Below, piece after piece: positions 49,890 to 58,780 of a stretch of 64,000 nucleotides of DNA. This DNA comes from Bradyrhizobium lupini (GTDB lineage: Bacteria; Pseudomonadota; Alphaproteobacteria; Rhizobiales; Xanthobacteraceae), in assembly GCF_040939785.1 (NCBI RefSeq), contig NZ_CP162553.1, forward strand, positions 2,914,001 through 2,978,000, in the 5' to 3' direction. A model generated the notes under the pieces. That model saw only the letters and a list, made by a program, of their open reading frames with translations, did no database searches and was not told the origin of the DNA. Position 1 is the first letter of the stretch. Each line of letters opens with the position of its first letter. The position numbers were made by a program, and so were the translations under genes.

Positions 49890-50617
49890 GCGCGCTGTTG
49901 TCCGTCGCCAACGCCCATGTCGCATATGGCAAGGTCGAGGCCGTGCGCTCGGTCTCGCTCGAAGTCGGCCAGAACCAGATCGTCACCATCGTCGGCGCCA
50001 ACGGCGCCGGCAAGACCACGCTGCTCTCCGCCATCATCGGCATCTTGCCGCTGAAAGGGCGTGTTTCATTCGCAGGTCAGGACCTGTCGCGGCTCGACAT
50101 CGAGGACCGCGTCGCCATGGGGCTTGGCCTCGTTCCCGAGCACCGCGAATTGTTCGTGACCATGAATGTCGAGGACAATCTCGAGTTAGGGGCCTTCCGC
50201 ATCGAGAGAAGCAAGGCGAAAGCCTCGATGGAGCGGGTCTACACGCTGTTTCCGCGGCTCAAGGAGCGGCGCAAGCAGCTCGCCGGCACGCTCTCCGGCG
50301 GCGAGCAGCAGATGCTTGCAATGGGCCGCGCACTGATGGGCGAGCCCAAGCTCCTGATGCTGGACGAGCCGAGCCTCGGCCTCGCCCCGATCATCGTCGC
50401 CGACATTTTCCGCATCGTCACCGAACTGCGCGCCGCCGGCGTCTCCGTGCTGCTGGTCGAGCAGAACGCGCAGGCGGCATTGAAGATCGCGGATCAGGCC
50501 TATGTCATGGAGCTCGGCGAGTTCGTGCTCAGCGGCAAGGCCAGCGACATCGCGGCGAACGAGCGCGTGGCGGCGAGCTATCTCGGCTTCCAGCACGAAG
50601 GCGCGAGTGTGTTGTAG
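49886..50617 (+). CDS. ABC transporter ATPase, LivF-like, of the aromatic acid importer
   Basis: 243 residues from the ATG at 49886 (ATGA overlap). It starts MSALLSVANAHVAYGKVEAVRSVSL. Walker A is GANGAGKTT, then LGLVPEHRELFVTMNVEDNLELG, LSGGEQQMLAMGRALMG, LLMLDEPSLGLAPIIV and LLVEQNAQAALKIADQAYVMELG. It is the last gene of this four-gene block. No binding-protein gene follows; the likely partner is at 62779-63930, at the far end of the locus. Confidence 0.92.
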   Translation: MSALLSVANAHVAYGKVEAVRSVSLEVGQNQIVTIVGANGAGKTTLLSAIIGILPLKGRVSFAGQDLSRLDIEDRVAMGLGLVPEHRELFVTMNVEDNLELGAFRIERSKAKASMERVYTLFPRLKERRKQLAGTLSGGEQQMLAMGRALMGEPKLLMLDEPSLGLAPIIVADIFRIVTELRAAGVSVLLVEQNAQAALKIADQAYVMELGEFVLSGKASDIAANERVAASYLGFQHEGASVL

Positions 50618-50643
50618 TTTCGAGACGCTTCCTCAAACTCATC

Positions 50644-50765
50644 TGTCATCGTCCGCCTAGTGCGCAACTGCGCACAGGGGCGGACGATCCAGTATCCCAG
50701 AGACCGCTGTGCTGGAACCGAGACGCCGCGGCGTACTGGATGCCCCGCCTTCGCGGGGCATGACA
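50644..50765. repeat. Dispersed double-hairpin repeat, copy 2
   Basis: TGTCATCGTCCGCC pairs with GGCGGACGAT, followed by CCAGTATCCCAGAGAC, a variable middle, GCCGCGGCGTACTGGAT and hairpin GCCCCGCCTTCGCGGGGC ending ATGACA. Same family as 26030-26132 and 52964-53065. Confidence 0.85.
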
Positions 50766-50795
50766 TCGGTGGATTCGGGGAGGCGAAGAGGCCGC

Positions 50796-51409
50796 TCAAC
50801 TCGCTCCCTTCAGCCCCGCGACCTCCGCTTCCAGCTCCGCGATCTTCGCATCCCTTGCCGCCAGCGCCGCTGCCACATCCGTCGCGTCGAATTTTTGCGG
50901 GATGTGCTGCGGGCAGTTCGTGTCCCACGCTTCGATCTTGAACAGGATCACCTGCTCCGGCCGGGCGCGATAGCCTTTCGGCATCAGCGATGTCGTCAGC
51001 GCCTCGTCGTCCTCGACCACCCGCGCCTCGCCCCAGATCTTCACCCGGCGGCGATGGGCGTAGTCCATCACGAAGATGTAAGCCTTGGGGTTTTCGGACA
51101 GATTTCCCTGCGTGATGTATTGACGATTGCCCGCATAGTCCGTGAAGGCGAGCGTCTGCTTGTCCAGCACCTTCAAAACCCCTTCGGGCCGCCGCGATGC
51201 TGGATGTAGGGCTGGCCGTCGGCCGAGGCCGTGGCGAGATAGAAGCTGTTGGCGTCGGCCAGGAATGCCGCGAGGTTCTCATCGACCTCGGTGCGCCAGC
51301 CGCGCTGCTCGGCATGCGCATAGCCTTCGCGTGATCCCTTGCGGGTCTGGATCGACTTCACCGCCGGCGTGAACGCCACGTCGCTGGCGTAGGTGTGAGT
51401 TGCCGTCAT
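50796..51409 (-). pseudogene. Pyridoxamine 5'-phosphate oxidase family protein, frameshifted as written
   Basis: FMN-binding split-barrel protein of the PNPOx-related type. From the ATG at 51407-51409 it reads YASDVAFTPAVKSIQTRKGS, then FLADANSFYLATASADGQPYIQHRGGPKGF. It then stops because of a run of four A (plus strand) at 51175-51178. One base on, it continues KVLDKQTLAFTDYAGNRQYI and ENPKAYIFVMDYAHRRRVKIWGEARVV. The last part, DVAAALAARDAKIAELEAEVAGLK, is a short coiled coil. Repaired length is about 204 residues. Function is probably a flavin oxidoreductase of unknown substrate. Divergent from a LysR gene that is also frameshifted. Confidence 0.8.
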
Positions 51410-51529
51410 CGGAACGTCTCCTGAAATCCCGGCGCATCCCTTCGACTTCGCGATCTAAAGTGGACTTTTCGCAGGCTAAAACAATCGTCCCGCTTGACAC
51501 TTCATCATTGCGGTATAGGCAATAATGCC

Positions 51530-52413
51530 ATGGATCGCCTCGAAGCCATGCATGTTTTCGTCACCGTCGCCGACCTGCGCGGCTTCGCGCCGGCGGCGCG
51601 AAAACTGCGGCTGTCGCCCTCCGCGGTGACGCGGCTGATCGCGGCGCTGGAGGAGCATCTCGGCGCGCGGCTGTTGCAGCGGACCACCCGTCAAGTGACC
51701 CTGACCGACGTCGGCACGCGCTATCTGGAGCGCGTGCGTCGCATCCTGGCCGATGTCGAGGAGGCCGACGGCTCTGCACGGGAGGAGCGCAACCGGCCGA
51801 GCGGGCGGCTGGTGGTGTCGGCGCCGGTCGGCTTCGGCCGGCTCCATGTCGGGCCTGTCATGATCGCCTACCTCAAGCGCTATCCCGAGGTCGCTTGCGA
51901 ATTGCGGCTGTCGGACAATCTGGTCAATCTCGTGGAAGATGCCGTCGACGTCGCGGTGCGGATCGGCCATCTCGCCGACCCTCTCTCGTCGCGCGCCAGG
52001 TCGGCGAGATGCGGCGGATCGTGGTGGCGACACCTGGCTATCTCAAGCGCCATGGCGAGCCGAAGACGCCGGAGGCATTGCTCGGGCACCAGACCATCGC
52101 CTTCGGTCCATCCGCGAACTGGCGCTTCGTGCAGGACGGCCGCGACATCGAGGTGGCGCCGAATCCACGCTTCGCCAGCAACAGCGCCGACGCCGCCCTG
52201 CAATATGCCGAGGCGGGCGGCGGCGTGACCCGGGTGCTGGCCTATCAGGCTGCCGAGGGCCTGCGGCGCGGGCGGCTCAGAATCGTGTTGGCGAAATACG
52301 AGCAGCCGGCGTTGCCGATCCACATCGTCTACCCGACCTCGCGCCTGCTCTCCGCCAAGGTGCGCGCCTTCGTCGATCTCGTGGTGGAGACCGCGGAGTG
52401 GAAATTCGGGTGA
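51530..52413 (+). pseudogene. LysR family transcriptional regulator, frameshifted as written
   Basis: The ATG at 51530 gives MDRLEAMHVFVTVADLRGFAPAARKLRLSPSAVTRLIAAL, a normal LysR helix-turn-helix. RLLQRTTRQVTLTDVGTRYLERV follows, then the effector domain RLVVSAPVGFGRLHVGPVMIAYLKRYPEVACELRLSDN. At CCC (51979-51981) the frame is lost. One base on, it resumes SLVARQVGEMRRIVVATPGYLKRHG, NSADAALQYAEAGGGVTRVLAYQA and a normal end at 52413. The repaired protein is about 294 residues. It is divergent from the PNPOx-like gene, the usual LysR-target arrangement. Confidence 0.82.
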
Positions 52414-52418
52414 CGCCC

Positions 52419-52838
52419 TCACCCCTTCTTCGGCACGACGCGAAAGGTGCCGCTGGCGCGGGCGATCACGGCGCCGTCGGCCTTCGCGAGGCACTGCGCG
52501 AAACAGATCGTGCTGCCGGTCTTGATCGCCTCACCCTCGACCGCGAGCCATTGGCCGATCTCGCCGGCGCCGACATAGTCGACCGACAGCGAGATCGTGA
52601 CCAACGAGGTCGTCCAGCCCGTCGCCTGCGCGCAGCTGTAGCCCATGGCGGCATCGGCCAGCGCCGCGATCAGGCCGCCATGGATCAGCCCGCGCGCGTT
52701 GGTGTGCGGTTTCGCCAGCCGCAATCCCACGGTGACGCCGTTGTCGGTCTTCCTGGAGTAAAGCGGCTCCCAGGGATCGGTGAGCGGGGCTTTGCGAAAG
52801 TGCGGCTCGAAGCCGGCGGGAATGTCGGTGCTGGTCAT
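52419..52838 (-). CDS. PaaI family (hotdog) thioesterase
   Basis: 139-residue acyl-CoA thioesterase of the hotdog fold. The core helix motif is NARGLIHGGLIAALADAAMGYSC, with the HGG and the following Asp typical of the PaaI/HGG group, followed by the strand TTSLVTISLSVDYVGAG. The C-terminal strand is AVIARASGTFRVVPKKG. Such enzymes remove stalled CoA thioesters, often aromatic ones, and would suit the surrounding aromatic locus. It converges with the LysR gene, 5 bases apart. Confidence 0.85.
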   Translation of the reverse strand: MTSTDIPAGFEPHFRKAPLTDPWEPLYSRKTDNGVTVGLRLAKPHTNARGLIHGGLIAALADAAMGYSCAQATGWTTSLVTISLSVDYVGAGEIGQWLAVEGEAIKTGSTICFAQCLAKADGAVIARASGTFRVVPKKG

Positions 52839-52963
52839 GTCCGTCTCGCGTTGGTGGCTCCCGCCATTGAACGCGGCAGACGGGACAGATGCACCACCTA
52901 CAAAGTTTTAAACGGAATTTGCGCGGGTGTTTGAAAGGAGTGGCGCCGTCGCCCCGCTATCCC

Positions 52964-53065
52964 TGTCATCACCCGCGAAAGCGGGTGATCCAGTATTCCA
53001 GAGACGGTGACGTGATACGGAGAGGCCGCGGCGTACTGGATGCCCCGCTTTCGCGGGGCATGACG
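52964..53065. repeat. Dispersed double-hairpin repeat, copy 3
   Basis: Hairpin ATCACCCGC/GCGGGTGAT, then CCAGTATTCCAGAGACGGTG, GCCGCGGCGTACTGGAT and hairpin GCCCCGCTTTCGCGGGGC. Outer ends are TGTCAT and ATGACG. It sits directly behind the pobA stop on the minus strand and may also serve as its transcript end. Confidence 0.85.
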
Positions 53066-53072
53066 GCGCGCC

Positions 53073-54409
<1,337 letters not shown>

Positions 54410-54456
54410 GAGACCGGGCCATCGAAGCCCGCCGTCAAAAGAGGGAGAGACGCGTG

Positions 54457-55473
54457 ATGAGAAAAGCCTGTCTGGCGTTGCTGCTGGCAGCAAGCGTGAG
54501 CCCTGCGTTCGCGCAGGACAAGACCTTCGATTTGAAGATCTCGCACTGGGTGCCGGCCTCGCATCCGCTGCAGAAATCGCTGGAGGACTGGGCTGCCGCG
54601 GTCGAGAAGGATTCCGGCGGCACCATCAAGGGCAAGGTGTTTCCGGCCCAGCAGATGGGCAAGGCGTTCGATCATTATGACATGGCGCGCGACGGCATCG
54701 CCGACGTCACCTATGTCAATCCCGGCTACCAGCCCGGCCGTTTCCCGATCATCGGCGCCGGCGAATTGCCATTCCTGATCTCGGATGCCAAGGGCGGCTC
54801 GATGGGGCTCGACGCCTGGTACCGCAAATACGCCGAGAAGGAGATGAAGGACGTCAAATACTGCCTCGCCTTCGTCCACTCGCCCTCCTCCTTCCATTCC
54901 CGCACCAAGAAGATCGTGATGCCGGAGGACGTGAAGGGCCTGAAGATCCGCCCCGCCCACGCCACCATGGCGAACTTCGTCACCTCGCTCGGCGGCACCA
55001 ATGTGCAATCCTCCGCGCCCGAAGTGCGCGACATCATCGAGCGCGGCGTCGCCGATGGCGTCACCTTCCCCTGGGGCTCGCTGGTGCTGTTCGGCATCGA
55101 CAAGGTGACCAAATACGACATGGAGGCGCCGCTCTACACCACGACCTTCGTGTTCGTCATGAACAAGGACAAGTACAATGCGATGTCCGACAAGCAGAAG
55201 GCCGCGATCGACAAGAATTGCACGGTCGAAATGGCAGGCGTGGTCGGCGAGCACTGGGGCAAGTTCGAGGATGCCGGCATCGACAAGGTCAAGGCGGAGT
55301 CCGGTCACGAGGTCTACAAGCTGACGCCCGAGCAGACCGCGGCCTGGAAGAAGGCCGCCGAGCCGCTGGTGAAGACCTGGAGTGACGGCGCGAAGAAGAC
55401 CGGCGTGGATCCGGACGCGGCGCTTAGCGAGCTGAAGGCCTCGCTGAAGAAGTACAACGCGCTGGCGGAGTGA
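54457..55473 (+). CDS. tarP: TRAP transporter substrate-binding protein (DctP family), TarP-like
   Basis: 338-residue periplasmic binding protein from the ATG at 54457 (a GTG three bases earlier is possible; GAGGGAGAG lies just upstream). Signal peptide about 1-20 ends SPAFAQ. The DctP fold shows as KISHWVPASHPLQKSLEDWAAAVEKDSGG, KVFPAQQMGKAFDHYDMARDGIADVTYVNPGY, IVMPEDVKGLKIRPAHATMANFVTSLGG with the carboxylate-binding Arg, and GVADGVTFPWGSL. In R. palustris TarP binds p-coumarate and related cinnamates. The neighbouring coumarate genes support the same ligand class here. Confidence 0.83.
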   Translation: MRKACLALLLAASVSPAFAQDKTFDLKISHWVPASHPLQKSLEDWAAAVEKDSGGTIKGKVFPAQQMGKAFDHYDMARDGIADVTYVNPGYQPGRFPIIGAGELPFLISDAKGGSMGLDAWYRKYAEKEMKDVKYCLAFVHSPSSFHSRTKKIVMPEDVKGLKIRPAHATMANFVTSLGGTNVQSSAPEVRDIIERGVADGVTFPWGSLVLFGIDKVTKYDMEAPLYTTTFVFVMNKDKYNAMSDKQKAAIDKNCTVEMAGVVGEHWGKFEDAGIDKVKAESGHEVYKLTPEQTAAWKKAAEPLVKTWSDGAKKTGVDPDAALSELKASLKKYNALAE

Positions 55474-55490
55474 AGCTGCGACGCGATCGG

Positions 55491-55646
55491 CCTCTCCTCC
55501 CCTCTCTCCGTCTTTACGGGGAGAGGGGTGGGGTGAGGGGCCGCTTCCGCAAGATAGAGTGAGAGATGGACTCGTGGAGAGTCCCCTCACCCGACCGCAT
55601 CTACGATGCGATGCGGCCTCTCTCCGCACGCGGGGAGAGGCGAGGA
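55491..55646. repeat. Compound hairpin repeat between TRAP binding-protein and permease genes
   Basis: CCTCTCTCCGTC and GGGGAGAGGGG on the left, CCCCTCACCCGACCGC and GGCCTCTCTCCGCACGCGGG on the right; the two sides oppose each other. It fills most of the 220-base gap 55474-55693 and has no gene. Confidence 0.65.
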
Positions 55647-55693
55647 GCAGCAGCCGAGTCGAGAACGAGAATGACATCACCTAGGACACTCCC

Positions 55694-56203
55694 ATGAAGC
55701 GCGCCTGGATGGATCGCGTGATCGATTCGATCGAGTGGATCGCAGCCGGCTTCGTCGGCATCGTCGCGCTCGACATCTTCCTCTCGGTGTTGCTGCGCAA
55801 CACGCTGAACTATGCGATCCCCGATAGTTTCGACATCGGCCGCATGCTGCTCGGCATCCTCATCTTCTGGGGCATCGCCGCGACCTCCTATCGCGGCACC
55901 CACATCACTGTCGACCTCGTCTGGGGCAATGTCGGGCCGCGCTACCAGCGCTGGATCGACGTGTTCGCGACCCTGGTGCTGCTGTTCGTCGTGACGGTGC
56001 AGACCTGGACGCTGTTCGACAAGGTCCGCGGCACCTACAACGACAACGTCCAAACCTTCGACATGCACATGCCGACCTGGCCGTTCTTCGCGATCGCCTG
56101 GATCGGCGACGTCTCCGCCGTGCTGCTGATCGCGATCCGCACCTACCGGTTGATCTTCCATCCCGAAGAGATGCACGACCCCAAGCTGAAGGCGACGGAG
56201 TAA
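55694..56203 (+). CDS. tarQ: TRAP transporter small permease (DctQ family), TarQ-like
   Basis: 169-residue inner-membrane protein with four predicted helices: about 15-35 (IEWIAAGFVGIVALDIFLSVLL), 50-70 (IGRMLLGILIFWGIAATSY), 90-110 (WIDVFATLVLLFVVTVQTW) and 133-153 (FFAIAWIGDVSAVLLIAIRTY). The segment YRGTHITVDLVWGNVGPRYQ between helices 2 and 3 is the DctQ hallmark. It is two bases from the large permease gene, so the two are one unit. Confidence 0.88.
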   Translation: MKRAWMDRVIDSIEWIAAGFVGIVALDIFLSVLLRNTLNYAIPDSFDIGRMLLGILIFWGIAATSYRGTHITVDLVWGNVGPRYQRWIDVFATLVLLFVVTVQTWTLFDKVRGTYNDNVQTFDMHMPTWPFFAIAWIGDVSAVLLIAIRTYRLIFHPEEMHDPKLKATE

Positions 56204-56205
56204 TC

Positions 56206-57525
56206 ATGAGCACCGATGCCGTCGCCGTTATCGGCTTCGTTTCCCTGTTCGCGTTGATGCTGCTGCGCGTGCCCGTCGGCATGGCCATGGGCCTCGTCGG
56301 CGTCTCCGGCTTCTCCTATCTCGTTGGCGCCACGCCGGCGCTGAAGCTGGTCGGCCAGACCTCGATGCGCACGGTGACCGACTACACCTTCGGCGTCATT
56401 CCGATGTTTTTGCTGATGGGCTCCTTCGTCAGCAATTCCGGCATGAGCCGCGAACTGTTCCGCGCCGCCAACGGCTTTGTCGGCCATTTGCGCGGCGGAC
56501 TCGGCATCGCCACCGTCGGCGCCTGCGGCGGCTTTGCCGCGATCTGCGGCTCCTCGGTCGCGACCGCCGCGACCTTCTCCGCGGTCGCTTACCCCGAGAT
56601 GCGCCGCTTCGGCTATCCGCAGTCGTTTGCCACCGGCGTGATCGCGGCCGGCGGCACGCTGGGTGCGATGCTGCCGCCCTCCACCGTGCTCGCCGTCTAC
56701 GGCATCATCACCGAGCAGGACATCGGCAAGCTGTTCATCGCCGGCATCATCCCGGGCATCCTGGCGATGACCATGTACATGATCACGATCTTCCTGATCG
56801 GTTATTTCCGGCCCGACTTCCTGCCCAAGGGCAAGGAGCTGCCGTGGCGCGAGCGCTTCGCCGGCCTGAAGGACATCTGGGCGCCGGTGCTGCTGTTCGT
56901 GTTCGTGATCGGCGGCCTTTACGGCCTGCCCTATTTGCCGCGCTTCACGCCGACGGAAGCGGGCGGCGTCGGCGCCGCCGGCGCCTTCATCATCGGCGTG
57001 GCGACCGGCCGGCTCGACCGCGAGAAGATTCTGGCGTCGCTGCTCCAGGCGACGCGCACGGCCGCCGCCGTGTTCACCGTGCTGATCGGCGCCTTGATCT
57101 TCGGCTATTTCCTCACGGTGACGCAGACCCCGCAAAAGGTGACGGAATTCCTCACCGGCCTCGGTCTCGGCCCCTACGGCGTGCTGGCGCTGATCATGGT
57201 GATGTATCTCGTGCTCGGCTGCCTGATGGACGCCATGGCGATGATCATCCTCACCGTGCCGATCATCTTCCCCGTGATCATGCATCTCGGTTTCGACCCG
57301 ATCTGGTTCGGCGTCATCATCGTCATGACGGTCGAGCTCGGCCTGATCCATCCGCCGGTGGGCATGAACGTCTTTGTCATCAAGAGCGTGGTGAAGGACG
57401 TTTCCTTCTCCACCATCTTCAAGGGCGTGATTCCGTTCGTGGCGACAGACCTGGTGCGCCTGGTGATCCTGATCGCCTTCCCGCTGCTGGCGACGTGGTT
57501 GCCGACGCGGATGATGGCGCATTGA
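56206..57525 (+). CDS. tarM: TRAP transporter large permease (DctM family), TarM-like
   Basis: 439-residue channel subunit with roughly twelve membrane segments. DctM family motifs: IPMFLLMGSFVSNSGMSRELFRAANGFVGHLRGGLGIATVGACGGFAAICGSSVATAATF, here cited only by its key GGFAAICGSS core. Others are AGGTLGAMLPPSTVLAVYGIITE, GCLMDAMAMIILTVPIIFP and LGLIHPPVGMNVFVIKSVV. It uses the ion gradient together with TarQ and the binding protein to import organic acids. Twelve bases precede the DUF3237 gene. Confidence 0.92.
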   Translation: MSTDAVAVIGFVSLFALMLLRVPVGMAMGLVGVSGFSYLVGATPALKLVGQTSMRTVTDYTFGVIPMFLLMGSFVSNSGMSRELFRAANGFVGHLRGGLGIATVGACGGFAAICGSSVATAATFSAVAYPEMRRFGYPQSFATGVIAAGGTLGAMLPPSTVLAVYGIITEQDIGKLFIAGIIPGILAMTMYMITIFLIGYFRPDFLPKGKELPWRERFAGLKDIWAPVLLFVFVIGGLYGLPYLPRFTPTEAGGVGAAGAFIIGVATGRLDREKILASLLQATRTAAAVFTVLIGALIFGYFLTVTQTPQKVTEFLTGLGLGPYGVLALIMVMYLVLGCLMDAMAMIILTVPIIFPVIMHLGFDPIWFGVIIVMTVELGLIHPPVGMNVFVIKSVVKDVSFSTIFKGVIPFVATDLVRLVILIAFPLLATWLPTRMMAH

Positions 57526-57537
57526 GGAGGTGAAGCG

Positions 57538-57999
57538 ATGACCACGCCGTCGCTGGAAACCAGATACGTCTTTACCGTCACCGCACGCATCGGCGACGTC
57601 GTCACCGCCGGCGAGACCGGTATCGGCATTCGCCGCATCATCCCGATCGTCGGCGGCGAGGTGACGGGTGCGATCACCGGCAAGGTGCTGCCGTTCGGCG
57701 CGGACTTCCAGACCATCCGCCCGAATGAGCTGATTGATCTCGAAGCGAAGTACGCGTTCCAAACCGATGACGGCGCCACCGTCTATGTCGAGAACAAGGG
57801 CATGCGCTTCGGCCCGGTCGAGCTGTTGCAAAAGCTCAAGCGCGGCGAGCCGGTGGATCCCAAACTGATCTATTTCCGCACCGTGCCGAAGTTCGAGACC
57901 GGGCATGAGAAATACCGCTGGCTGATGCAGCACATTTTTGTCGGTTCAGCAGCCCGGCATGCGGACCGCGTCGTGATCGACGTGCATCAGGTGATGTGA
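57538..57999 (+). CDS. DUF3237 domain-containing protein
   Basis: 153 residues, cytoplasmic, with no signal peptide. It reads SLETRYVFTVTARIGDVVTAG, IGIRRIIPIVGGEVTGAITGKVLPFGADFQTIRP, DLEAKYAFQTDDGATVYVENKGMRFG and, near the end, YFRTVPKFETGHEKYRWLMQHIFVG. These match the DUF3237 beta-barrel family, often found near aromatic or lipid catabolic genes. No reaction is established to my knowledge. It follows the TRAP genes by 12 bases, so it is probably co-transcribed and may act on a hydroxycinnamate intermediate. That last point is conjecture. Confidence 0.8.
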   Translation: MTTPSLETRYVFTVTARIGDVVTAGETGIGIRRIIPIVGGEVTGAITGKVLPFGADFQTIRPNELIDLEAKYAFQTDDGATVYVENKGMRFGPVELLQKLKRGEPVDPKLIYFRTVPKFETGHEKYRWLMQHIFVGSAARHADRVVIDVHQVM

Positions 58000-58004
58000 G
58001 TTCA

Positions 58005-58039
58005 TTGACGAGCACGGGCAAATGTGTATAAATACACAT
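58005..58039 (+). promoter_or_regulatory. hicAB promoter with palindromic operator
   Basis: -35 TTGACG (58005-58010), 16 bases, -10 TATAAA (58027-58032). A perfect palindrome ATGTGTAT-AA-ATACACAT (58022-58039) covers the -10 box and ends one base before the hicA ATG at 58041. The HicB ribbon-helix-helix would be the expected ligand. Transcription would begin within about three bases of the ATG. Confidence 0.75.
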
Positions 58040-58040
58040 C

Positions 58041-58229
58041 ATGAATGACCGGGAAATTATCTCGGTCCTTCAAAGAGATGGCTGGGTCCAAGTGGCTCAG
58101 AAGGGCAGCCACGTCCAGTTCAAGCACCCCGCGAAGCAGGGCCGGGTCACGGTCCCTCATCCGAAGCGGGACGTCCCTCTCGGAACACTGAAGAGTATTG
58201 AAAAGCAATCCGGCCTGAAGCTGAGGTAA
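58041..58229 (+). CDS. hicA: HicA family mRNA interferase toxin
   Basis: 62-residue HicA/YcfA-like toxin, a small double-stranded-RNA-binding fold that cleaves mRNA. MNDREIISVLQRDGWVQVAQ leads to GSHVQFKHP, where the His is the expected catalytic residue, then GRVTVPHPKRDVPLGTLKSIEKQSGL. Full length for the family. There is no Shine-Dalgarno before the ATG and the promoter lies right against it, so it may be translated from a leaderless mRNA. The antitoxin gene follows after five bases. Confidence 0.92.
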   Translation: MNDREIISVLQRDGWVQVAQKGSHVQFKHPAKQGRVTVPHPKRDVPLGTLKSIEKQSGLKLR

Positions 58230-58234
58230 GCGCC

Positions 58235-58633
58235 ATGCGCCACTACATTGGTCTTATCCATAAGGACGCCGACAGCGATTTCGGCGTGTCGTTTCCCGAT
58301 CTGCCCGGCCTCGTGACCGCAGGAACCACGCTCGACGAGGCACGCGACATGGCCGAGGAAGCGCTGGCGCTTCACCTCGAGGGGATGGCGGAGGACGGCG
58401 AACCGATCCCAGAGCCTTCCTCACTCGAAGATATCATGTCCAAGCCCGAGAACCGCTCGGGCGTCGCCATTCTGGTCTCGATGAAGGACGATCTGCCGAA
58501 GGTCGTGCGCGTCAATGTCACCTTGCCGGGTGATGTCCTGGAGCAAATTGACAAATACGCCGAGGCCCACGGCTACACGCGATCGGGCCTGCTTGCTCAG
58601 GCCGCGAAGAAGCTGATGACCGACGCAGCCTGA
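58235..58633 (+). CDS. hicB: HicB family antitoxin with ribbon-helix-helix domain
   Basis: 132 residues. The N-terminal HicB-like degenerate RNase H fold reads HYIGLIHKDADSDFGVSFPDLPGLVTAGTTLDEARDMAEEALALHLEGM. The C-terminal DNA-binding ribbon-helix-helix (about 88-130) is VVRVNVTLPGDVLEQIDKYAEAHGYTRSGLLAQAAKKLM. It would neutralise HicA and autorepress through the palindrome at 58022-58039. GAGG lies upstream of its ATG, unlike hicA, so the antitoxin may be translated more efficiently. Confidence 0.92.
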   Translation: MRHYIGLIHKDADSDFGVSFPDLPGLVTAGTTLDEARDMAEEALALHLEGMAEDGEPIPEPSSLEDIMSKPENRSGVAILVSMKDDLPKVVRVNVTLPGDVLEQIDKYAEAHGYTRSGLLAQAAKKLMTDAA

Positions 58634-58725
58634 GGCGCTCCACGTATTGCGCCGAATGCGGCGCCCAATTGGCTGACGTTTTCCCGTTTCGAAGGAGGCT
58701 TCGAAGCGCAACGGCGGGACTTCCC

Positions 58726-58761
58726 TTGTTGACTCCCCCTGAATTCGTTATACAACATAAC
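58726..58761 (+). promoter_or_regulatory. Promoter and candidate CouR-type operator 3 of the crotonase-ligase operon
   Basis: TTGTTG (58726-58731), 17 bases, TATACA (58749-58754). The motif GTTATACAACATAAC (58747-58761) overlaps the -10 and start point and is a perfect 5-bp inverted repeat (GTTAT/ATAAC). It lies 19 bases before the ATG, a position suited to repression. Confidence 0.65.
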
Positions 58762-58780
58762 TATTCTGACAAGGACGCAA

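Noticed and set aside
51494..51526. Promoter TTGACA with an AT-rich -10 before the LysR gene
   Set aside because: TTGACA is good but candidate -10 boxes are 14 or 21 bases away, so no convincing pair.
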